Origin: Dryocosmus kuriphilus
Taxonomy: Eukaryota; Arthropoda; Insecta; Hymenoptera; Cynipidae
Direction of reading: 5' to 3'
Length of the DNA stretch: 64,000 nucleotides
Assembly: GCA_038277395.1 (NCBI GenBank)
Contig: CM076197.1
Span: 84,119,951-84,183,950, forward strand
The notes beneath the pieces are model-generated. The model did no database searches, was not told the origin of the DNA, and saw only the letters and a list, made by a program, of their open reading frames with translations. A program made the position numbers and the translations under genes. Positions 55,736 to 64,000 of the stretch are shown one piece after another (the first letter of the stretch is position 1; the number at the start of each line of letters is the position of its first letter).

Positions 55736-56210
55736 AGAGAACAATGACGCCTAACCCTGCGTAAGTCGGTGCACTCCAGTTCCGCTCGTGACAAAAGTAA
55801 TCATTTGTAATATAATTTTACGAGTATATTCAGTACTTTATTTTAAAGAACAAGGTAATTTCCCCATTTCCAAGTGTTTTAATGTATTTTCAAGTGTTCT
55901 TATGCATTTTAAAGAACCAATTTGGCCATTACCAAGTGTCTGAAGATAGAAGTACCCCACATCCCGCAACCCCTTTTCCAGCTGTTTAATAATATTTTTA
56001 ACTTGACATTGAAAATTTACATCGCTGCAAAGTTTTCTATATCAATATTAAGGAGTTTCAAGTCTTCCTTTGAAGCATTCTCTCCTACCTGAAGATCCCT
56101 TGTGCCCAATTCGTGCTCGCCGAAAACTACCGGCCTCAGCTCTGTGCCGAATTCAGGTCTTAGATTCTGAGGGTGGTTGACCGTGTGCCCAATTCGAGTG
56201 CGCCCCCTGA
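55661..56210 (+). mobile_element. Internally deleted, tandem copy of the non-LTR element (~0.55 kb)
   Basis: 55661-56000 repeats the 5' segment (50841-51181). 56016-56210 repeats the 3' end of the full element (55351-55548), including the last ORF2 codons (TTTACATCGCTGCAAAG, TATCAATATTAAGGAGT). The two are joined at about 56000-56015, so ~4.2 kb of interior is missing. It lies head-to-tail behind the full copy and stops where the right inverted arm begins. Confidence 0.8.
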
Positions 56211-57580
56211 AAATATCCTGTCCTGCTCTCTTCGTCAGGAGAGTTCAATACATTTTAGAACGTAGGTCTCATTTAACGAGTTTAAAAAAAGTTTTACTCA
56301 GCCCAATGCCTCGTAGGCTGAGGTGAACTGAAATGAAAAATTTTCAAACGCCTCAGCTCTTATCCAGAGACTTTTGCCTTCCTTTCAGTAATACTCCTCT
56401 CAAGAGCAGGAGCTCGCAGGAAAAATAAGTTTGGCTCTTTCAAGGAGTGGAACGTAGGAGCGAGAACCTGAAGAGTCTCGTCTAAAGAGCGAGAGCAGGA
56501 GTTTCTGGAGGGTCGAAGAGGCCTCTAATGGTCTCCAACGCGAAAGCATTAGAAGTAATTTCAGTTTCATGCAATACCATTTTTTCACTATTGGAATAAA
56601 ATATAATTACGTGCCCTCAAAAAGGTACAAATATTTTGATTGTACTATACAAGTAATTTTTTTAACAGCTAAGTTATTACCTTTTAATTAATTTATGATC
56701 CGCAAAATGAGGGTGGCAGAGCCACGTTCGTTGCGTTTATATACATAATAAACATTTTCTAATATCTAAGTTTTTAAATTAGTCACTTAAAAACTCGTAA
56801 ATTATTGTCAATAAAGAACTCCCTCACGAGATGAATGGAGGATTTATAATAACCGATTGAGAGAATAACTAAGAATATTATCAATAAATGAATTCTTTGA
56901 GAATTTGTGAAAATTTTGTATAATTTAATGTTTTTGAATGAAATTCTTTCTTTTCAACGATTTCAACAATTTATGAAAGATTAATTGTTATACTGTGTAA
57001 AAATTGTAATTTCATTTTCAAACGTTTGAGGTTTTTAAACTTTTCAATAGCAGATTTTAACAAATTTTGCTTCTCCAGTAGTTTGTAATAAAAACAATCC
57101 ATTTTTATACTATTGAAAGCGTGTGGTATACAATGCGAAATCGTCTACATTATTATTTACAGCAGTAAAAGTAACTGTGCGAAATAGTACCTCTTCTCAC
57201 GAAGTATGCTACTAACGATGCGAAATACTTTTTAGTTTTTACTACACGGGAAAGGAGATGTTCTTGGATCAAGTAAATTTTACTTCGTTCAAGTCAATGA
57301 ATGGGGACAATAGAGTATGGAATGGGTGCAAGAAAAAAGTACTTGATACCGTATGCTTGGATCAAGAGCGTTCTTGATCTGAGAAAATATATTATTGGAC
57401 GAATATTACGTTCTATTGATTTATAACTATACTGTATTCAAGTTAGCAATGTAGATTCCATTCAAGTATATACATTCTTAATATAAGTTGTGTACTTGCA
57501 AAAAAAAAATAATTGTTTTATATATTATTCCTACAACTAATTTATATTTAAAATTACACAATTGCACCAACAAGTACTTT

Positions 57581-57640
<60 letters not shown>
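57581..57640. repeat. Compound (AC)11(AT)n microsatellite
   Basis: AC repeats 57581-57602, then TA repeats to 57640. The left arm has only a short TG tract at the same place (about 20425), so the length changed after duplication. Confidence 0.9.
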
Positions 57641-57643
<3 letters not shown>

Positions 57644-57659
57644 CAAAAATCGCATCCGC

Positions 57660-57752
57660 TGAGGATTCGAATCCTACCTAACATACCTAAACATATACCT
57701 AATCTTATGTATAAATATAATCGACGCATTAACCAACTGAGCTATGGACCGC
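57660..57752 (-). other. tRNA-like sequence with A and B boxes (right copy)
   Basis: On the minus strand: GGTCCATAGCTCAGTTGGTT, AATGCGTCGA (D arm/A box), then GGTA(T)-type repeats and GGATTCGAATCCT (B box). Better preserved than the left copy, but no proper anticodon or acceptor stem. Probably SINE-like or a pseudogene. Confidence 0.5.
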
Positions 57753-58019
57753 TTAAAATTTCTTGACAAAAAAGCCAAAGCCAAGCTGTTTCGTTGAAAA
57801 AGTGTCTGCGTCGACGGGAGTATATATTTAAAAAGACAAAATTTATTTCCTTTCACCTACGATCAAAATCGAGCAAATTTGGTGAAAGGAAGGAAGGTGA
57901 AAGGAAATAAAGTTTGTGCTTTTTTCTCATTAACCAAACAACCAACTATATTATACATCGACCACGAGCAGCTTGAAAAAGCAAACTTTAATTTGAATTT
58001 TGCATTAGATCTATGATTA

Positions 58020-59163
58020 ATGCCGATAGTATCGAGAGAGGTGACAATGAATTTAGAATGTACACACACAACACAACCAACGGCTACGAAAGAAAATTTG
58101 ACTACGGCTACTACACAGCCAAGGACTTCTGAACCGAAAATGACACGAGGAAAAATAAACTCTGGACTTTTCTCAGTGCTACAGGACAAACAGGTTGATA
58201 AGGTTTCTGTCTTTCGCTATTTACATGAACATACTGGAATCGACGCTATAAAAAAACTTTCCTTTATTTCACTAAAAAATTTTACGTTCAATTGAAAAGA
58301 TCAATTGTGATATTCAATTTTTCTTACTATGCAGAAAATATGATAGTTTTCCTACACACATAATTAATTCTACCAAGTCGATCAATAGCATCACATTTGA
58401 CAGTAATAAAATGAAACACAAGATAAACAAATTTCTGCATTCTATAAACAATCAACTTGTAAAATATGAAATATCAGATTTTTATTCAAAGAAAAATAGA
58501 TTACTAACAGTTAAACAAGAATTTTACTCATACGTTTGTAAGCTCACCAACAAGAAAATAGTGAAATTGTTCATTTCTAAGTATTCCAGACCTCTTATTG
58601 TACTAAAAAATAATTGGAAAAATTCACAAACCAACAAATTTAACAAGTTATATTTCGACAAATACAAAGAACATTTCAAAAAAGTAACTCCTATAATATC
58701 ACAAACAATGATGATAATACTGATGACAAATGGTTCATGAATCTTACTTCTGAACCTATTCCAAAGAATGTACGCGATATATAGTCAGGTCAGGTAGAAA
58801 TTTTCAGTTTACATGCAGTCCCAAGAAAAACACATACTTCGAATTGCTAAAGTGTATACATTTTTATATTAAAGGCAACTATGTTAATAGCTTTGACAAC
58901 GATTATAATGTTCGTTCAAATACAGATATTTCAAATAGTAATAATTGCCAGCTACGCAATCCACTTATACAAAGCATGAACAATTTCAAAAGAACCAAAT
59001 TAAAAATTTCTCATACTGATCTTAACATTACTTTGAAAAATTTCAGAAACTCGAAAGTTTATCAGAGATAATAAACACATATTTTCTCACAAAAGCTGAC
59101 AAAGGCAAATATTACAAACAGGTAGACAAAAATCCTGTTAATACTATAAAAAAGTTAGTTTAA
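58020..59163 (+). pseudogene. Penelope-like element, N-terminal fragment (right copy)
   Basis: Penelope-like retroelements encode RT plus a GIY-YIG endonuclease. Only the region before RT is present here, spread over several frames. In order: an N-terminal ORF (58020-58295) with GKINSGLFSVLQDKQVDK; DIQFFLLCRKYDSFPTHIIN (about 58308-58367), matching the conserved FLxxCRxxxxxP segment; SKYSRPLIVLKNNW; WFMNLTSEPIPKNVRDI (about 58731-58782), like the WxxNLSxxxIP motif; GRNFQFTCSPKK; and LTKADKGK (about 59085-59108), the TKADKGN hallmark just before RT. The frame stops at 59161-59163, and hAT sequence begins ~70 bp later. At least three frameshifts. Placement rests on these motifs recalled from the family. 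Confidence 0.7.
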
Positions 59164-59235
59164 ATGTAGTTAGTCCGTGAAAAGTTATAATTTGCGACAT
59201 TCACACAAACGATAATAGTACAATGATACAAGACA

Positions 59236-59476
59236 CAGGGGACTTCTTTCCGTGTATCATCCCCCTCCGATGCAAGTCCGGATACGCTGCTGACATCAGT
59301 GACGTTTGCTTTCCGAAGGCGCTTCATAATGCAAAATTGGCACATTTCACCGAATACAGTGCACGTGGACACTTGTTTTCCTGCTCGATGTTCTGAAATT
59401 ATACAATTCCTTTATTAAAAATTATAATCTTAATTTCATGAAATTATAAAGAAAGAAATAAAAATTAAATATTACC
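59236..59476 (-). other. hAT 3' untranslated region and putative terminus (right copy)
   Basis: Outer end CAGGGGACTTCTTTCCG at 59236, preceded by ACAAGACA as a candidate 8-bp target duplication inside the Penelope-like fragment's flank. On the minus strand, a donor-like GAG|GTAATA follows the stop codon, with acceptor TATAATTTCAG ~85 bp on. Mirrors 18450-18691. Confidence 0.4.
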
Positions 59477-61180
59477 TCAAGACTGACGCTTACATGTTTT
59501 CTTCTTCTTCTTATCTTGAGTCTCGTCTTCCAACAGGTCGACATTCGACCTGATCAGAAGAATTGCGTCTGTTATGTCCTTCTTCAAGTTGCCTCGAAGA
59601 GAGGACATAATGTATCGCAGCCCGGAAAACAGGCGTTCCACGCTAACCTGGGTGGCAGGTGTGGCCAGAACTATCATTGCCAGCTCGTATAGCTGGGGCT
59701 CACTGCATTTGATGATGTGCCAATATTCCAATAAATCCTCCTTCGGTTCCATCATCCGTTTTAAGAAGATCCTCAGCAAGAGCCGAATCGTGTCCGTCTG
59801 TTTCGCGAATTCCTCATCCTGCAATTTCTTTAATTTTGCCTTCCTCAGCTTCTCGTACAAGACTGTCTCCGAGTTCTGAGAGACTGGACCGACTTCGTTT
59901 TCGGATTCAATTACACTCGTGTCATCGCCAGTCTCTTTTGAACTGGATTCAGCTTGACTTCGCCGTTTTTCAAGCTTATTAAAGAGATTTTGCAAGTGGT
60001 CCTTGGCACGTTTTTCCTGCTCCTTGCTGAGGGACCCATTTATACGAGGGTCAAGATATATGGCAGCCACCATGGAATCGTTGTCAAATAAAAATTTCTT
60101 CCTGTTTTCCATTGACTTCACTAAACCCTCAGCGAGGTCAGATTTTATTTTCGATGTTTCCGTTTTGCAACGTTCCCATTGAAAATAAAATTCGGACATT
60201 AGCAATTGTTTCCTTTGGAACAATTTGCATGCATGTCTCGCTGGCTTTAGTGCGCTCACAAGAGTTTCAATTGCATTCCACTCTTCATCGTTGAGGTTCG
60301 GTTGCTTTAGTGCAAAAGTGAAATGCTTGTTCTTTAAAATTGAAACAAGCATATCGTATACCGAAGCCCAGCGTGTAGGTACATCTAAAACGGTTTTCGT
60401 AAGTTTAGCATTCTCATTAAACTTACGGATTCGCTTTAGGACGTACATTTTCCGGAATTCGATTGCTGCTTTGTGAGCTTTGTCAATGACTAACTTTAAA
60501 TGTTCTTTTTCGCGCAAAGCATCATCTACCGCTAATTGTAGCGTGTGCGAACCGCAACGTACTCCTACAACAGTCATGTCATCGTCTATATATTCGTCTT
60601 TTAGTTGCGTCGTTATCGTCTCCGTTTTCTCGTCGTCCCTTTTTAAACTCCCTTCAGTAAAATTACCTTGGTCTGTGTCACTATTATTTATTTCAATTAC
60701 TTCTATTATTTCCTGTACTTCATGTTCACTGAGTTCCTCATCAGCAAAGAAACTATCGTCAGCGAACATGATATCGTCTTCTAATCTATCGTCTGTCTTG
60801 TCATCGTTTTTGTTCACATTTGCATTGCAAGCGTCCAACTTTGTGTGGTTGTCTACGTCTGAACGCTGTTGTTCATCCTCACCACAATCAACATTGACAA
60901 TGCTTTGCTGCGCATCTGAAATTAATTGACGCAACCTTATCATATTCGACCCATTGTCCGTCGTAAATGAATATATATCCTCTACATTAATTTCGAAAGA
61001 TCTTAGGATACTTTTAATAACTAACAGCAAGTAATCACTTGTCGTGCTGTCAGCTAATTCTTTAACTGCCAAAGTGCGTATCCTAATTCTTTTTTCTTTA
61101 ATGTATTGGAAATTTACCCCCAGAAAAGACCGTCCATGGCGGCTGGCTATATCGACCTTCACGCTTAAAAGGGGGACTTT
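59477..61180 (-). CDS. hAT transposase, catalytic exon, open frame (right copy)
   Basis: Catalyses hairpin-forming excision and 8-bp-duplicating insertion of hAT elements in the nucleus. The open frame runs from 61201, but the exon probably starts at 61180, after the acceptor TTGTATTTCTTTCAG. Counting from the ATG at 61201: KVDIASRHGRSFLG (Asp17), FTTDNGSNM (Asp82), an acidic insertion of ~100 residues (about 101-205), VGVRCGSHTLQLAVDDAL (Cys/His motif), VPTRWASVYDML, and the hATC dimerisation domain with PATQVSVERLFSGLRYIM (Glu522). It ends in a Lys-rich tail (KKKKKTCKR, nuclear-localisation-like). All three catalytic acids are present. The BED-finger exon is expected just beyond base 64000, by comparison with 13556-13906. 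Whether the locus is active is unknown. Confidence 0.88.
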   Translation of the reverse strand, partial: KVPLLSVKVDIASRHGRSFLGVNFQYIKEKRIRIRTLAVKELADSTTSDYLLLVIKSILRSFEINVEDIYSFTTDNGSNMIRLRQLISDAQQSIVNVDCGEDEQQRSDVDNHTKLDACNANVNKNDDKTDDRLEDDIMFADDSFFADEELSEHEVQEIIEVIEINNSDTDQGNFTEGSLKRDDEKTETITTQLKDEYIDDDMTVVGVRCGSHTLQLAVDDALREKEHLKLVIDKAHKAAIEFRKMYVLKRIRKFNENAKLTKTVLDVPTRWASVYDMLVSILKNKHFTFALKQPNLNDEEWNAIETLVSALKPARHACKLFQRKQLLMSEFYFQWERCKTETSKIKSDLAEGLVKSMENRKKFLFDNDSMVAAIYLDPRINGSLSKEQEKRAKDHLQNLFNKLEKRRSQAESSSKETGDDTSVIESENEVGPVSQNSETVLYEKLRKAKLKKLQDEEFAKQTDTIRLLLRIFLKRMMEPKEDLLEYWHIIKCSEPQLYELAMIVLATPATQVSVERLFSGLRYIMSSLRGNLKKDITDAILLIRSNVDLLEDETQDKKKKKTCKRQS

Positions 61181-61349
61181 CTGAAAGAAATACAATAACA
61201 TTCTCTAAATTCTGCAATAACAAAAGGGGCAGTGGACTGTTTTTTGAAATTTTACTTTTACAATTTCAGCGAAATAACATGTTTTTATTTTTACACACAT
61301 TTTTCACGATTCAAACAAAAAAGTATCAGACCTGTGACACAATTTCGTT

Positions 61350-62330
61350 AAGAAAATATGTAAACCTTTTTCAAATACGTAATCTTTCTCCTCCATACAT
61401 ATCGCACTCTGCATAGTTTAAACACAAAATTGAATTTCTGATTTTTAATAACATTTTTCACTGTTACAAAGGAAAATATCTGTGTGGCAAAAAATAGTAT
61501 AGTGTAAATTAGTACATTTTTTTGAAATAAACAATTCCGCTTCTTAACATTTTTTCCGTATCTCGCACATATCAGTGGAAAAATTGAGTTCTTGATTTTT
61601 ATTAATACCATTGTTGACCAATAACACAAAAAATAAGTGTTGTATCAAAAAATGGTATCGAGAAAATATGTAGGCCTCTTTAAGGTAAGCAACTTTGCTT
61701 CTCAATATTTTTTTTTTTCGTGTGTCGCTCAGTTCTCCCGAAAAGTGGATTTTTGATAATGTTTCTCTTCATTAGAAAGAACGACTATTATACGTTTCAT
61801 GAAAAAGCTATGTGTTGTGTCGAAAAATGGTATTACGACAATTTGTAGACTTCTTTAAGATAAAAGACCTTGCTTCTGAACATTATTTTCGTATGTCGCT
61901 TACTTTACCGAAAAGTGGATTTTCAATACTGTTTTTCTTGATTAAAACAAGCATTATACGTTTCATCAAAAACTATGTGTTGTATCAAACAATGGTATAA
62001 CGGAAATTTGTAGGCCTTTCTGAGATAAACATTTTCACAGTCCCGTACAAGTTTGTATTTTGATTTGATCGAAAAATGATGTAGGACTTTTCCAAGAACT
62101 GTCTGGGGGAGGAACAGAACTCTCATCAGAACTCCTGGAACTCTGGAAATTTTCGAACTTAAAATTTGTGGGTATCCTCAACGTCTCGTAGCATTTCGGA
62201 TTTTGATTTGATCGAAAAATGGTAAAGGACTATTCGATAGAACTCTTTCGGGGGACGAACAGAACTCTCAGCAGAACTCGTGGAACTTTTGAGGAAAAAT
62301 TTCCCATACGGTGTTATAATTTTCAAAATG
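61350..62330 (-). repeat. 152-167-bp tandem array, mirror of 15660-16600
   Basis: Same units in reverse orientation (GTAGGCCT(T/C)T anchors at about 61668 and 62009, AATTTGTAGACTTCTTTAAG at about 61839). They occupy the inferred hAT intron between the catalytic exon and Tc1. Confidence 0.7.
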
Positions 62331-62523
62331 TTTTACTTTTTTGGATTTAAAATTTTTCGACATTTCTCTTCTTTAGAACTCTACAACTATTAAAGAGGAA
62401 CTCAGAACTGTAAAAAAAAATTTTCATTTTTAATAGTGGGGGCGGAACTTCACAGGGATCATTTGTAGACGGAGGAAAAATAGCGTATTCATAGGAATAC
62501 AAATTCTTCATTCTTCTGAATTA

Positions 62524-63792
62524 CAGTCTGTTCCACAAGAAAGAATACGCGTTTTCTCGAAAAGTTTTAAAGATTTTTGTTCGTTTCTTTTTCGGCCTGA
62601 CTGTACGTTTCAAGGGCAAGAGCGGAACCGCCGATTTGGTTCAGTCTCATTCGAATTGTCAGTTAGTGAACAAATTTGCGCAATGAGTGCAGTATACGCT
62701 AAACGGTTCGTAGCTGTGTTTTTGTGCAGCAATGCACACGGACCAAAACTTTCATACTCAGCTGCTACTAAAGTGCTAAAAAAAAGCCTAAGTACTTCGT
62801 GCAAAAGTGGGTGGAGCGGTATAGGGACACAAAAGCTGTTGACGATCTTCCAGGAAAAGGAGAAACGCGAGCAACGTCCAGCATGGAGGATAAGGGGATC
62901 ATCGCACTATTCAAGCGCAACCCCACTCTACGGCTGCGCGAAGCCACGGCTAAGCTAGCGGAGAAGGGATTAGACGTTAGTATAAACACCATAAGACGCA
63001 GATTAGCTGAGGCAAACATGCAGTACCGTAGCACGAGGCAGAAACCCCTGCTCTCAGAAGTGCACATGCAAAAACGGCTGTCATGGGCTATGGAAAATAA
63101 TGATCGCGATTGGTCAAATGTGATTTTTTCCGACGAAGCATCCTTTTGGGCATGGGTTCCAATAAAACGTGCCTGGTCAGGCAAAGGTGAGCGGTTCCTC
63201 CAGCGAACTGTTAAATACCCAGTAAAGATCCATGTTTGGGGATGCTTCTCACAGCGCGGTTTTGGCTGTTTAGAGCTGTTCACTGAGAACCTGAACGCGG
63301 AAAAAATGGTCAAAATCTACAAGCATGGTCTTCTGAGGTTTGCAGAAAAGATGTTTGGAGCCAATAATGAGGTTTGGATCCTTCAAGAGGACAACGATCC
63401 CAAACATTGCAGTCGCCTCTGCAAGAACTGGAAAGCTGAAAATGGCGTCGTCACCTTGGCCTGGCCTTCACAATCTCCTGATGCCAATCCGATTGAAAAT
63501 GTGTGGAGTGTCGTTAAGAGAAAACTTGCAGGAAGGCGTGTGTTCACCCTCAAGCAGCTCTCTCGACGAATTAGAGAGGTGTGGCGCTCTCTATCTTTAG
63601 AATATGCTGAAAAATTAGTCGAGAGCATGCCCAGAAGATGCCAGGCCATTATCGAGAATAATGGCGATTGGACCATTTATTAAGGTAAGTTCTCCCTAAT
63701 TTTTAAAGCGTTTTTTCATGCCAAAAAAGAAAAATAAAGTTTTCTTCAAAACTTTTTGAGAAAACGCGTATTCTTTCTTGTGGAACAGACTG
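62524..63792 (+). mobile_element. Tc1-like element with both inverted ends (1269 bp)
   Basis: CAGTCTGTTCCACAAGAAAG starts at 62524. Its reverse complement ends at 63792, and the inverted match runs ~50 bp inward (AATACGCGTTTTCTC, then AAAAGTTTT). TA lies at 62522-62523 and 63793-63794. Size and TA duplication fit Tc1. It lies in the hAT intron, antisense to hAT. Confidence 0.92.
62683..63683 (+). pseudogene. Tc1-like DD34E transposase with one N-terminal frameshift (right copy)
   Basis: ATG 62683 (MSAVYAKRFVAVFLCSNAHG) opens the first helix-turn-helix. At the A8 run near 62779-62786 the frame is lost: two extra bases relative to the left copy, which reads ...LKKPKYFVQKWVERY. The rest is open from 62799 to 63683: RLREATAKLAEKGLDVSIN and TIRRRLAEAN (second helix-turn-helix), FSDEASFWAWV (Asp112 from 62799), WGCFSQRGFG, QEDNDPKH (Asp198), and SPDANPIENVW (Glu233). 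34 residues separate Asp198 and Glu233, the Tc1 DD34E signature. Apart from this homopolymer indel it appears intact. Combining the two arms shows where each is broken; the shift could be a sequencing error. Confidence 0.88.
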
Positions 63793-64000
63793 TAAACGCT
63801 TCTTACCGAGATCCGAAATTGTGAGTTCTTGAAATCTGACATTAAATTTCGATTCAATCGAATTTAAAGCCTCAAAATTTTTTAAATACATAGTTGCTAT
63901 TGTCCTACAGTAATAAAACTACATTCAGAAAACGAAGTGAATTATTATTTACATCTCTTAAATAGCACGAAAATAAGAAAAAAAACGAATCTTAGGGAAC
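63793..64000. other. Inferred hAT intron sequence up to the window end
   Basis: Mirror of 14072-14274. The window stops about 170 bp before the expected position of the hAT intron donor and BED-finger exon. Confidence 0.6.

Larger units (their letters stand above)
56212..64000. repeat. Right arm of the ~7.8 kb inverted duplication
   Basis: Reverse complement of 14072-21853, running to the last base of the window. It is the better preserved arm: the hAT catalytic exon is open and both Tc1 ends are present. It has a longer CA/TA microsatellite and a slightly different N-terminal Tc1 frame. Confidence 0.9.

Noticed and set aside
50821..55740. CCGAATTCGGCAC resembling an EcoRI cDNA-library adaptor
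   Set aside because: The bases after it (CACAGG) differ from the common adaptor, and the motif is embedded in natural repeats at both ends of the retroelement.
50841..56000. LTR retrotransposon, because of 341-bp direct repeats around an RT
   Set aside because: The RT is an APE-type non-LTR enzyme, there is no integrase, protease or TG..CA end, and a deleted tandem copy explains the direct repeats.

Overview
This window is a gene-poor, AT-rich stretch of a eukaryotic nuclear genome, most likely an arthropod and probably an insect. That is inferred from its transposon types and small introns; hymenopteran is only a guess. It consists almost entirely of mobile elements, nested insertions and repeats. 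The only candidate for a host gene is a broken minus-strand fragment at 49.8-50.8 kb. There is no rRNA, CRISPR array or prokaryotic operon.

Layout. 0-1.05 kb is the 3' end of an RNase H-bearing non-LTR retrotransposon with a poly(A) tail. 1.6-6.2 kb holds three copies of a non-coding repeat family with GC-rich hairpins (CCCGCTTCGCGGG type) and internal ~154-bp tandem units. 6.3-9.2 kb holds TIR/MITE elements, two of them nested. 10.3-11.9 kb is a ~1.55 kb imperfect palindrome. 13.5-20.4 kb is a nested cluster: a hAT transposase in two exons, a Tc1 element in its intron, a truncated Penelope-like element and a tRNA-like sequence. About 22.4-39.7 kb is homopolymer-dominated sequence that looks like unpolished assembly. 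A 500-N gap lies at 40957-41456. 43.7-48.3 kb is a composite with ~475-bp inverted ends that encloses two more copies of the GC-hairpin repeat, head to head. 48.7-49.4 kb is a pogo-like MITE. 50.8-56.2 kb is an APE-type non-LTR retrotransposon followed head-to-tail by an internally deleted derivative. 56.2-64 kb repeats 14.07-21.85 kb in inverted orientation.

The most striking structure is this pair of ~7.8 kb inverted arms, about 34 kb apart, carrying the same nested cluster. The right arm keeps a full-length hAT catalytic exon (D, D and E visible) and a Tc1 element with both inverted ends. The left arm carries frameshifts in both transposases and has lost the Tc1 3' end. The gap and the poor-quality zone lie between the arms, so either a real inverted duplication or a haplotype/assembly join could explain them. 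The second striking observation is that the ~154-bp unit of the GC-hairpin family resembles the 152-167-bp units in the intron of the hAT element.
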